DNA of 64,000 nucleotides, from NCBI GenBank assembly GCA_947369085.1, contig CANBJR010000009.1, positions 1 through 64,000 of the forward strand. Direction: 5' to 3'. The stretch's first letter is position 1, and each line of letters opens with the position of its first letter. The notes below the pieces were generated by a model. That model saw only the letters and a program-made list of their open reading frames with translations, made no database searches and had not been told where the DNA came from. Source of the stretch: an uncultured Clostridia bacterium. GTDB lineage: Bacteria; Bacillota; Clostridia; Oscillospirales; Acutalibacteraceae. Of this stretch, positions 8,997 to 17,400 are shown piece by piece. The position numbers were made by a program, and so were the translations under genes.

Positions 8997-9593
8997 ATGT
9001 TATTACTTATAATATTTGCGATTTTTTTAGTGTTAGCAACTGTTACAATTGTTTTTTCAGACAGAGATGCTTATATACGCACTCGAACAATTAAATTCTA
9101 TGGTTTTTTATTTTTTCTATGTACTATAGTGTTTTGCTGTATATCGTTTTTTGTGGATTCAAACAAGGAAAATATTGTAGAGTTTTCAGACAAAGCCGAG
9201 CTGGCTCAGACTATAGAAATTGAGTGCCTAAATGATAATCTTGATACTACCGGCAAGATTTCCGGGAATATATTTTCTGTAAAAGGTTATGAAAAAACAG
9301 AACAGTATTATTACTATATATATGATGTAACAGGAAAAGGCAAAACAACAGGAAAAATTCCTGCTGAAATTACATACGTAAACACTGACAGTTTAACGGA
9401 CGGACAACAGCCTTATATTGAAAAGTATGTTTACAAACCGATTGATGAAGAGCCTTCCTACATTAGGTTTATTACGTGGCACGGTTTAGGAATACCATTC
9501 AATACAGATAATATAGAGAAAGTTGCATACTATAAACTCTATATTTACGAGGATAGTATCACAAATGATTATGTTATAGATTTAAAAAATTAA
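8997..9593 (+). CDS. Membrane-anchored protein of unknown function
   Basis: 198 aa. Two hydrophobic segments (about residues 1-20 and 32-52) are followed by a mostly polar domain of about 140 residues rich in tyrosine and beta-strand propensity. ATG 8997 follows GAAAGG. It directly precedes the SPFH gene with 12 bp between them, suggesting the two membrane proteins act together. Confidence 0.6.
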   Translation: MLLLIIFAIFLVLATVTIVFSDRDAYIRTRTIKFYGFLFFLCTIVFCCISFFVDSNKENIVEFSDKAELAQTIEIECLNDNLDTTGKISGNIFSVKGYEKTEQYYYYIYDVTGKGKTTGKIPAEITYVNTDSLTDGQQPYIEKYVYKPIDEEPSYIRFITWHGLGIPFNTDNIEKVAYYKLYIYEDSITNDYVIDLKN

Positions 9594-9605
9594 GGAGATT
9601 TTATT

Positions 9606-10544
9606 ATGAACATTTTTATTTTAATTGTAGGAATTATTTTAATTGCTGTTGCAATTGGACTTTTTATTTATTTCAATTATAATGAAGTTCAATCAAAAAC
9701 ACCATTAATACTGATAGTTACAGGTATAACATTTTCACTATTATCAGCATCATTTACAATTATTCCGACCGGCTATACCGGTGTGCGTACTACATTCGGA
9801 CAAATTGATGATTCAACAGTACAAAACGGATTTAATTGGAATATTCCATTTGTTCAGAGCATTGTTACTGTTAATAATAAGCAACAGGATATAAGCTTTG
9901 CTGATGAAGAAATTTGGAGTGAAACTGAGGAAAGAACAGCGATATACTATAAAGGAATTACTGTTACATACCAAATAAATTCAGAAAAATCAGCGTGGAT
10001 TTACGCAAATATTTCCGACTATGAAAACAACTTAGTTTCTAAAGGTCTTGTTAGCTCATCTATAAAATCATCAAGCAAGGCACTTTCTGACACAAACGCA
10101 ACAAACCGTTCAATTATCGAACCGTTGGCGTTAAAAAATATTCAAAACAGTCTTGATGAAAAGTACGGTAAAGACGTAATATACGTCAATAAAGTTGTTA
10201 TAAATAACGCTGATTTTGAAGAATCTTATAACAAGGCTATTGCCGATAAGCAAAAGGCTCAATTAGCAGCTGAAAAACAGGAAATTATAAATCAGCAAAA
10301 CATTGATAAAGCTGATGCAGATGCAAAGGCTGCTGTTACAAAGGCTAACGGCGATGCCGAGGCAAAAAAGATTGCAGCTGGAGCTGAAGCAAAAGCAAAC
10401 GAAACACTCGAAAAATCTATCACAGAAAAAATACTTAAAGATAAATACATCGAAAAATGGAACGGTCAATTACCAAAGGTAGTATCTGATGATAGTTCTA
10501 TGCTTTTCAATATTGACGGCGCTGATACAAACAAAGGAGAATAA
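9606..10544 (+). CDS. SPFH/prohibitin-family membrane protein
   Basis: 312 aa. Two N-terminal hydrophobic stretches (about 1-25 and 33-55) are followed by the SPFH/Band 7 signature IIPTGYTGVRTTFGQI and an alanine/lysine-rich coiled coil (about 205-270; KAQLAAEKQEI ... AEAKKIAAGAEAKANE). Such proteins form oligomeric scaffolds at membrane microdomains. SPFH proteins are not core ICE functions; here it may protect the membrane or serve as cargo. RBS AAGGAG before ATG 9606. Confidence 0.88.
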   Translation: MNIFILIVGIILIAVAIGLFIYFNYNEVQSKTPLILIVTGITFSLLSASFTIIPTGYTGVRTTFGQIDDSTVQNGFNWNIPFVQSIVTVNNKQQDISFADEEIWSETEERTAIYYKGITVTYQINSEKSAWIYANISDYENNLVSKGLVSSSIKSSSKALSDTNATNRSIIEPLALKNIQNSLDEKYGKDVIYVNKVVINNADFEESYNKAIADKQKAQLAAEKQEIINQQNIDKADADAKAAVTKANGDAEAKKIAAGAEAKANETLEKSITEKILKDKYIEKWNGQLPKVVSDDSSMLFNIDGADTNKGE

Positions 10545-10548
10545 ATAA

Positions 10549-10812
10549 GTGGGATACAGTATTAAAGCTGGATACCCTATCAATCTACAGGTAGGACAAA
10601 GATTAAGGCAATTGAGAACTCAAAAAGGCTTATCTCAGCAAGAGGTTGCCGATTACTTGGAAGTATGCCGCAGTACCTACACAAAATATGAAACAGGAGC
10701 TTCGCAAATGTCTTATTCAACAATTCTGATTCTTGCAAAATATTTGTCTGTTGATTTCAATACCCTGCTTTGTTACGACCTTAATGCAGATATAGCAAAA
10801 AGCAGAGCGTAA
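10549..10812 (+). CDS. XRE-family HTH regulator
   Basis: 87 aa with a classical Cro/CI-type HTH (LRQLRTQKGLSQQEVADYLE ... STYTKYETGA, about residues 18-55). The start is GTG at 10549 with AAAGGAGA about 8 nt upstream. It follows the SPFH gene by 4 bp and is followed by a terminator. It could regulate one of the ICE promoters; its target is not evident. Confidence 0.85.
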   Translation: MGYSIKAGYPINLQVGQRLRQLRTQKGLSQQEVADYLEVCRSTYTKYETGASQMSYSTILILAKYLSVDFNTLLCYDLNADIAKSRA

Positions 10813-10829
10813 AAACTCTGCCTTTTGTT
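10801..10829 (+). terminator. Rho-independent terminator after the XRE gene
   Basis: GCAGAG ... CTCTGC stem (10802-10807 with 10816-10821) followed by CTTTTGTT, overlapping the end of the XRE gene. Moderate strength; some read-through into the following small genes is likely. Confidence 0.55.
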
Positions 10830-10869
10830 ATTTCGCAGTAAAATGGAATCGTTTGAAAGGAAAATAGTT

Positions 10870-10983
10870 GTGAATAATTTTGATTGGTACTATTGTGTGT
10901 TATTTGTCGTAATCTTATTTATTATATCATTTATAAGTAGCTGGATAGTAACAACATTTTGGTTTCAAAAAGGAGTTAATTAA
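10870..10983 (+). CDS. Small membrane protein (37 aa)
   Basis: GTG start at 10870 with AAAGGA about 8 nt upstream. The product begins MNNFDWYY and is one hydrophobic helix (VLFVVILFIISFISSWIV). It ends two bp before the next gene. Small and unrecognised, but the RBS and tight spacing support it. Confidence 0.5.
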   Translation: MNNFDWYYCVLFVVILFIISFISSWIVTTFWFQKGVN

Positions 10984-10984
10984 T

Positions 10985-11239
10985 ATGAAAATAAGTGATT
11001 TACCAAAAAACAGCGAAACCTACAATAGTTATTACAAGACATATAAGGCTAAATACTGCCGAAAAACAGGTTTACCTTTAATTTGCAGTCGTGATTACGC
11101 TATTAACCCAGATTTGCTTGCAAAAGGGTATTCAGTTACCCGTGCAAAAAAGGAAAAAATTGAAATTACCGAAGAAATTTACGGTTTTTTCAGAGTGACA
11201 AATGGCTATGTGCCTCTATTTAAGCCGAAAAATAGTTAA
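10985..11239 (+). CDS. Hypothetical ICE protein (84 aa)
   Basis: ATG 10985 follows AAAGGAG. The product is basic (KTYKAKYCRKTGLPLICS), with two cysteines 9 apart and no membrane segment. Unrecognised. It overlaps the next frame by 38 bp. Confidence 0.55.
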   Translation: MKISDLPKNSETYNSYYKTYKAKYCRKTGLPLICSRDYAINPDLLAKGYSVTRAKKEKIEITEEIYGFFRVTNGYVPLFKPKNS

Positions 11240-11474
11240 TGATAAACAAGGAATTGAAAAAGCTATTTCTGAAATGGCCAAATACTCCGATAAAATAATT
11301 GAAATAAGTGATAAAATAATTGCTTATGATGAAAGTTTTGAACACAAACTGTATGTGTGGAGCGAACTGCTCAACAATCCTGAAAATTCCGACGCCGTAA
11401 AAGAACAAATAGACAAGCATTTGCATCTCGACATAAAAGCAATTCAAAACTTTAAGGAAGAACAAAAGAAGTAG
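11202..11474 (+). CDS. Hypothetical helical ICE protein
   Basis: 90 aa, predicted helical and acidic (ISEMAKYSDKIIEISDKIIAYDESFEHKLYVW, about residues 24-55). The N-terminus is uncertain: the ATG at 11202 lies inside the previous gene and lacks a clear RBS. Unrecognised family. Confidence 0.5.
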   Translation: MAMCLYLSRKIVNDKQGIEKAISEMAKYSDKIIEISDKIIAYDESFEHKLYVWSELLNNPENSDAVKEQIDKHLHLDIKAIQNFKEEQKK

Positions 11475-11522
11475 TATTTTCTAAACCTGAAGATACACTT
11501 TTGATAAAAGGAGTGATACGAA

Positions 11523-12002
11523 ATTAAACCTATAATTGATGTTTGTTGTGGCGGCAAAATGTTCTGGTTTGATAAGAACAATTCCGATGTAGTTTTTATG
11601 GATAACAGAAATTTTATTGACACTTTGTGTGATGGCCGTGCATTTGAAGTTAAACCAGATGTAGTTGCTGATTTCAGAAATATTCCTTATCCAGATAATT
11701 CGTTCCATCTTGTGGTATTTGACCCTCCTCATTTAATTAAGGTTGGTGAAAAGTCTTGGCTTGCGAAAAAATATGGTCGATTAAACCCTGATACATATAA
11801 AGATGATTTAAAACAAGGGTTTTCGGAGTGTTTCAGGGTTTTAAAGCCTAACAGCGTACTCGTTTTTAAATGGAATGAAACAGATATAAAAACAAGTGAC
11901 ATTATTAAACTCTCACCAATACCGCCGTTGTTTGGACACAAAAGCGGAAAATTAAATAAAACACATTGGTTGGTATTTATGAAAAGGAGTGAGCGTGAAT
12001 GA
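11523..12002 (+). CDS. SAM-dependent methyltransferase with apparent ATT start
   Basis: From ATT at 11523 the product is 159 aa. It opens with IKPIIDVCCGGKMFWF, containing the SAM-binding glycine motif DVCCGG; later come DPPH (motif IV, about residues 67-70) and FSECFRVLKPNSVLVFKW. The same family in other phages and ICEs normally starts M-K-P right where ATT stands. AAGGAG at 11507-11512 is spaced 10 nt from the ATT, and an in-frame TGA at 11514-11516 excludes any start further upstream. The first ATG in frame (11559) would delete the SAM-binding loop. Either ATT is used, as in infC, or the gene is a recent loss. Substrate unknown. Confidence 0.7.
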   Translation: MKPIIDVCCGGKMFWFDKNNSDVVFMDNRNFIDTLCDGRAFEVKPDVVADFRNIPYPDNSFHLVVFDPPHLIKVGEKSWLAKKYGRLNPDTYKDDLKQGFSECFRVLKPNSVLVFKWNETDIKTSDIIKLSPIPPLFGHKSGKLNKTHWLVFMKRSERE

Positions 12003-12109
12003 CCACAGAAGAATTAAAAAACGCCATAAGCAATCTTGAAGATAGCACTAAGCACAAGAATTATATTAATTATTTTTGTTTAGAGAAAGGGAAAATATGC
12101 TGTGCCTGA
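11999..12109 (+). CDS. Small hypothetical protein (36 aa)
   Basis: ATG 11999 overlaps the methyltransferase stop (ATGA) and has AAGGAG about 9 nt upstream. The product begins MTTEELKNAISNLED and ends in cysteines. Coupled translation is likely; function unknown. Confidence 0.4.
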   Translation: MTTEELKNAISNLEDSTKHKNYINYFCLEKGKICCA

Positions 12110-12552
12110 TAACTGTTGTATGCTTTGTTTTCGTTATGTGTTGTGAATTTTTCAACACAAAAATCGAAAGTACTTGTAAGCCGAAAGTTAAGCGAATTAT
12201 CAAAAGAACAAATATATTTGTATCATTTTTGCTGTATATAAATAATTTTTTTGGAACATTCTTTTCAATTGCTATATGTATGTTTGAAAGCACACTTCAA
12301 GGTGCATTTGCCGAAAAAGCTAATATATTAAATGATATTGTTTATCCAGCACTTTTAGATATAAAATATAATAGTTTTATAGATAATGCTACATTTGTTC
12401 CTATACTTCGCTTGTGCGGAATACAAATGTCTGACAAATGTTCTATATCATTTATTATTATTGTTTCTTTAGTGGTTTTTGTAACTACTTTTCTAATAGA
12501 AAATACATATGCGACAGATAGAATTGATACAAAAAAAGAGAATAATGCCTAA
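12097..12552 (+). CDS. Multipass membrane protein of unknown function
   Basis: 151 aa with three or four hydrophobic segments (about residues 1-18, 43-65 and 112-132). ATG 12097 follows GAAAGGG; a TTG at 12076 is a less likely start. It overlaps the preceding 36-aa ORF by 13 bp. Unrecognised family. Confidence 0.55.
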   Translation: MLCLITVVCFVFVMCCEFFNTKIESTCKPKVKRIIKRTNIFVSFLLYINNFFGTFFSIAICMFESTLQGAFAEKANILNDIVYPALLDIKYNSFIDNATFVPILRLCGIQMSDKCSISFIIIVSLVVFVTTFLIENTYATDRIDTKKENNA

Positions 12553-12617
12553 TCAAATATCAAAAGTAAATAAAAAGAGCTAGGTGTTTTAGTAATTAGC
12601 GAAAGGAATGATTGGAT

Positions 12618-12773
12618 ATGTTGTATATAATTTTGATAATAATCATTGTTTTACTTATAATAGCTATTTTCGTATTATTGTTTTTATTAAATAAATCATA
12701 TAAATTATATCTGAGTATGGAAACAACTATTACGATGCTAAAAGCATTATTAGAAAGGCTAAAAACAAAATGA
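12618..12773 (+). CDS. Small membrane protein (51 aa)
   Basis: ATG 12618 behind GAAAGG. One long hydrophobic helix (IILIIIIVLLIIAIFVLLFL) is followed by an amphipathic tail ending LLERLKTK. Last recognisable gene of the rightward cluster. Confidence 0.5.
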   Translation: MLYIILIIIIVLLIIAIFVLLFLLNKSYKLYLSMETTITMLKALLERLKTK

Positions 12774-12847
12774 GGAATAAGTTTAGGCAAAATGAATAAA
12801 TATGACCAGCGGAGAATTTAACAGAATAATTCGCAGAAAAAGCAACA

Positions 12848-12885
12848 AGCTCTCTAAACACTATATTAGTGAATAGGGAGCTTAA
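12848..12885. terminator. Probable stem-loop terminator at the end of the rightward cluster
   Basis: AAGCTCTC pairs with GGGAGCTT (one G-T), with an inner CACTA/TAGTG stem. Only a weak T-rich tail follows. It separates the rightward maintenance operon from the convergent toxin gene. Confidence 0.4.
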
Positions 12886-12945
12886 TTTTAACTCAGGTTA
12901 TTATTGTGATTTTTATTCTTTTGAGCAGACTGATGTTCAGAATGC

Positions 12946-13581
12946 TTACTGCTGATAGCTTTCGCATTTTTCTTTATCATATCTCGGGAGAGTGGGAAAG
13001 TTATTTTTGATGGACAATTCATTTTTTTGTTCCAATAATCTATCGGAGTCTTTATTTATAACTTCTTTCGGCAAATCTATATTTTTGTCAATACAATATT
13101 GTATGTAAGCTTCCTCCAACACTTTAAAGTCACAACTGTTTTGATTTAAACCTATATGTTTGCCACTCAAAATTCTGTCATATGTTAATTGAGCCTGCTT
13201 TTCAATTTTATCTTTATTTTTTCTGCAAAAAGCTAATTCCTTACTAATAAGAATTTTTCTATTTTCATCTTTTATATTATCTATAACAAGGGTGGAAATG
13301 CAACAATTGGGAACTGGAATCATATATGCAAACCTTAAAGAACCTTTTATAACATTCTTTTTATCACGAATTAACATATCATCTTGTTTGCCTTTTGTTT
13401 GGGAAAATACCGGAACATAATATTTTATTTTATTAATTTCTAATACAGCACCATATACAAACTTATCTCTATTAGCATACTCAATATTAGGAACACAAGT
13501 AAAGCCACCACGATGTTGTTTTTCATAGTCCTTTAGATATTTTATGTATTCTTTATTAACATAATAAAAATCAATTTTCAT
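12946..13581 (-). CDS. ToxN/AbiQ-family type III toxin (endoribonuclease)
   Basis: 211 aa. The N-terminus FYYVNKEYIKYLKDYEK and the core FVYGAVLEINKIKYYVPVFSQTK match the ToxN/AbiQ pattern (YIKYL near the start, then VLEI...KY.aPl.S.K around the catalytic Thr/Ser-Lys region; here FSQTK, about residues 58-62). It is a little longer than the roughly 170-aa prototypes. These toxins are RNases that cut their own repeat antitoxin RNA and cellular mRNAs; they are known for phage abortive infection and plasmid stability. GGAAGTG lies about 9 nt before ATG 13581. The repeat RNA, its terminator and a consensus promoter are directly upstream in the order expected for type III systems. Confidence 0.88.
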   Translation of the reverse strand: MKIDFYYVNKEYIKYLKDYEKQHRGGFTCVPNIEYANRDKFVYGAVLEINKIKYYVPVFSQTKGKQDDMLIRDKKNVIKGSLRFAYMIPVPNCCISTLVIDNIKDENRKILISKELAFCRKNKDKIEKQAQLTYDRILSGKHIGLNQNSCDFKVLEEAYIQYCIDKNIDLPKEVINKDSDRLLEQKNELSIKNNFPTLPRYDKEKCESYQQ

Positions 13582-13597
13582 TAATTACACTTCCAAA

Positions 13598-13632
13598 CAA
13601 AAAGGTAGCTATTAATGCATAATAGCTACCTT
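13598..13632 (-). terminator. Attenuating terminator between antitoxin RNA and toxin gene
   Basis: A perfect 11-bp stem GGTAGCTATTA/TAATAGCTACC (13604-13630) with a 5-nt loop is followed on the - strand by TTTTTG. In type III systems such a terminator keeps antitoxin RNA in excess over toxin mRNA. Confidence 0.85.
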
Positions 13633-13791
13633 AATTTTGATTACTTTTCAGACTGCTTGTTATCAGGTAGCAGCGAACCTACGATAAACAAACCACTTGT
13701 TATCAGGTAGTGGTGAACCTACGATAAAACGGACTGCCTGTTATCAGGTAGCAGTGAACCTACGAGAGATGAGTAATCGAACATCTATTAC
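13600..13791 (-). ncRNA. Type III antitoxin RNA (ToxI-like), three 37-nt repeats
   Basis: Three direct repeats of 37 nt lie at 13652-13688, 13692-13728 and 13733-13769 (period 40-41). The RNA is read on the - strand. Within each unit, nucleotides 2-5 pair with 19-22: CTGC/GCAG in repeats 1 and 3, CCAC/GTGG in repeat 2, two compensatory changes that keep the stem. The short spacers (3-4 nt) and flanking promoter and terminator fit a processed pseudoknot antitoxin. Transcription should start near 13791 and end at the hairpin at 13604-13630. Confidence 0.85.
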
Positions 13792-13797
13792 AATATT

Positions 13798-13826
13798 ATT
13801 ATACAAACAAGTTTAAAATATGTCAA
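13798..13826 (-). promoter_or_regulatory. Sigma-A promoter of the type III toxin-antitoxin operon
   Basis: Perfect TTGACA, 17 nt, TATAAT on the - strand, about 30 bp before the first transcribed repeat. A consensus promoter fits the need for abundant antitoxin RNA. Confidence 0.88.
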
Positions 13827-13848
13827 GTATAAAGAATAATTTTAACAG

Positions 13849-14340
13849 TTATTTTTGTGGCAAATACACTATAAAATGAATTTTACTTTTAGGCATAAAT
13901 TCTTTATAAATATACAATACATCAGATGTAGAAAGCCTGCCGGTTCCTGTGCCAAGCAAGGGTATTGCCACCGTCTGAATATTTTTTTGTTCAGCAACCG
14001 TAATGATTTTTGGAAGCAAAGTCCTTATTGTTTTTATCTTTGACTTACTTCCGGGAAATCGCATTGTAACAGCGTGAATAACATACTTGCAATTTAGATT
14101 TGGTGCAGATGTAATAAATACACTGCCGGGAGAGTAACCTAAAATTCCTTTGTTTCTACAAACAGCTTTTGAAAGTTCTTCAACCCTGCCTATGCTTATG
14201 TAATGTATGCTTTCAGCAACACCGTTTCCACGAATAATAATACCTCTTTCTCCTCCCATATAACCAATACCATTACTGGCATTTACAATAGCATCAGCTG
14301 ATGATAAAGCAATATCTTTATCTTTTACAAAAGTTAACAT
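13849..14340 (-). CDS. Macro-domain (ADP-ribose-binding) protein
   Basis: 163 aa, a single macro domain: DAIVNASNGIGYMGG (residues about 16-30), GYSPGSVFITSA, YVIHAVTMRFPG and IPLLGTGTGRLS line the ADP-ribose pocket. Macro domains bind or hydrolyse ADP-ribose derivatives. Here it is a single-domain protein at the distal end of the leftward surface/helicase operon, next to the toxin-antitoxin locus. AGGTGG precedes ATG 14340. Whether it counters host or phage ADP-ribosylation is unknown. Confidence 0.88.
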   Translation of the reverse strand: MLTFVKDKDIALSSADAIVNASNGIGYMGGERGIIIRGNGVAESIHYISIGRVEELSKAVCRNKGILGYSPGSVFITSAPNLNCKYVIHAVTMRFPGSKSKIKTIRTLLPKIITVAEQKNIQTVAIPLLGTGTGRLSTSDVLYIYKEFMPKSKIHFIVYLPQK

Positions 14341-14474
14341 AAAACCACCTTAAAATCAATTTATTGTCCTCAGAAATCGTCACAGGAACGATTTTGTTAC
14401 TAAGCGATACTTTTTATCGGAATATGAACAAAAAGGTGTTCTACGGCAATTCTGACGGCTTTATGTAATGCATT

Positions 14475-17400
14475 TTAAATGCTTACATCGTGTTTTTTAT
14501 TTGCAGATTTCAACTGAATATCAGTATCGGGATTATTTTGATTTTTGCCCTTTTTATTAAGAATAAAATTCTTTCCGAAATAATTCGTATTCTGCTTCAC
14601 TTTACTATTCTTGATTTGAGCGACCTTAAGATTAAGTTCATTGGTAACAACTTCTAGGCGCTCTGTTTTTTGCCTGAGCTCATCCTCAAATTCAAACGGT
14701 TTTGCAAGCATTATTTTGGCAGATTCATAATCAACATCCAGAATGTTCAGGTCATTTATCATTTTTTGAAGTAAATTAGGCAAACTCAATATGCGATTTT
14801 CAATTTTTTTCAAGTTGATAAATTTTGAAGAACCAAAATCTACGGTATAATGTTCTGCACCCAATATAGTTGCTTCTATATTAGATAAAAAAGAGTTTCT
14901 TAAATTCACTTCAATAGGAAAACCGTATATATCACCAATACTTAAGTTTTTACATCTGTTTTGTTCTTGTTTTGCTGACGAAACAACTACGACCAAGGCT
15001 TTGGCTGCTTCACTTCTGTCTGTATATTCAACTCCGCCAATATTAGCTTTAAATATAGGTTTATTTTCATTGTCGAAAGAAATTGATTTGCATTTTTCAA
15101 TGTCTGTTTCGATATTACTTATCCTATTGCAAAGTTGTTCACGTTTTTCTTTATAAGTACGTACTTCATCCTCAAGCTCATACCTTGTATTGTTGTAATC
15201 AGACTTATAGGCATTAAGTTCTTTTAACCTGTTCTCAAGCGTGAGCTTCTCTCTGATACGTTCATCACCGGTGCAGAGAGCTTTAATTTCAGAATATGTA
15301 AGTGCTGCCTGGTCGACATCACTGCACTTCCTTGCAGGAGATTTGGAGGTCATAATCTGACTGATGAACTTCTGCTTCTTTTCAAGAAGCTGATAGGAAT
15401 AAGCATCGAAGGTGCCTTTTGTAACATAACGGAATAAGTGTACTTTTTCGTTTATGTTACCCTGTCTTACCATTCTTCCACGTCTTTGTTCCAGGTCTGA
15501 CGGACGCCACGGAACGTCAAGGTCGTGCATAGCAATAATTCTATCCTGAACGTTCGTTCCTGTTCCCATTTTGCTTGTTGAACCTAACAGTATTCGAACT
15601 TCTCCGCTACGCACTTTAGCAAATAGCTCTGTTTTCTGCTTTTCCGTTTTTGCATCGTGAATATATGCAATCTCATCTGCAGGAACACCTTTTGAAATTA
15701 ATTTTGCTTTTATATCATCATACACGCAAAATCTTCCCGTTTCTTCTAGCGAGTCAATTTCAGCTACGCTTTTTGAATCGTCCTGCTCATTGTTGTCTAC
15801 GGAGTTTATGCTGCCTTTACCGGGAACGCCTAAGTCACAAAAAATAATCTGCGTTAACTTTTTGCCTGATGTTTTTTGGTATATATCAAACGTGTTATTT
15901 ACACATACATTAAGTTTTGTGTTTGGATTATCCTCGAAATTGGGGTCTATAAGGCGAGGGTCAAGTCCCAACTTCCTACCATCACCGGTAATCTTAAGCA
16001 TATTATCTACTGATGGGTCAACCATACCACTGTTAATCTCATCTGCTCTGTCTGACAGCTCATCAACAAGGTTACGCTGTAACTCTGTAGGTTCAACATC
16101 GATTACGTGCATTTCACATTCAGGGACTTTAAGCTTGAGCGTATCACTTGTACGTATGTCTGCTACAATTTTAAACATAGACAAGAGTTCAGGTAAGTTT
16201 GAATACTCTGCAATTCTTGTTCTTTCCTTGAATTTGTTGCCTGCAGGAGCTAACTCATACTCTTTTTTCTGAACACCAAAAGTAGATACCCAGTTATCAA
16301 AGTTTTGCATATTATTATGCTTTGATAGGAAATCATAATTGAGGTATCTCATCATCGTATGCAACTCTGTCACACTATTTGAAATAGGAGTTCCGGTAGC
16401 AAAAACAACACCCTTACCGCCCGTCTTTTCGTCAAGATAACGGCTTTTGGCAAACAATTCTGTAGCTCGTTGAGAAGCTCTGGACGATATTCCTGATACG
16501 TTCTGAAGCTTTGTAGTGCAGAACAGATTCTTAAACTCGTGAGCTTCATCAATGAATAGCTTGTCAATTCCAAGTTCTTCAAAATATATCGAATTATCTT
16601 TTTTGCTCGATTGCAACTTTTCCAACTGCTTCTCAAGAGAGCGTTTTGTACGTTCCATATCTTTGACTTTAAAATTACTTCCGTCTTGAGCTTTCAGTTC
16701 ACGTATACCAACGATAATGTTTTGTATCTGTTCCTGATATATTTCTTTCTGTCTTTCAGGTGATAATGGTAGCATTTTAAGTTGTGAATGACCAATAATT
16801 ACAGCATCATAATTGCCTGTTGCAATTTTAGACATAAGTCTTTTTCTGTTTTCCGTCTTAAAATCATCCTTTGTTGCAACAAGTATATTTGCCTGAGGAT
16901 AGAGCTTTAGAAAGTCAGCTCCAACTTGTTCCGTAAGATGATTCGGTACGGCAAATAAAGATTTATGACACAATCCGAGTCTTTTACATTCCATTGCAGT
17001 CGCAATCATTTCATAAGTCTTGCCTGCACCTACTGTGTGAGCAAATAAGGTGTTTCCACCATAAATAGCGTGAGCAATAGCATTCTTCTGATGTTCGTGT
17101 AACTCAATATTTGAGTTCATTCCGGGAAAAGTTAGGTGTGAACCGTCATATTCACGTGGTTTTATGCAATTAAATGTACGATTATATGTATCAATAATAT
17201 CTTTTCGCCTTTCAGAGTCTTTAAAAATCCAATTTTTAAATTCTCGTCTGATAGCGTTTGCTTTTTGCTGAACAACCTGCGTTGCCGGCACGTCAAGCTC
17301 TCGAACAGGATTATTCTTCTTGTCATATACAATATGTCCAAATTCATCAAGCTTGTATTTATAAACCTTTGGCTCTGTAAGATTTAATGCGGCTTCAAAT

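Noticed and set aside
13652-13769. CRISPR-like array
   Set aside because: Spacers are only 3-4 nt, there are three units, no cas genes, and the toxin, promoter and terminator fit a type III antitoxin.
14374-14394. AAATCGT/ACGATTT hairpin between the helicase and macro genes as a terminator
   Set aside because: No T tract in the direction of the operon; insufficient support.
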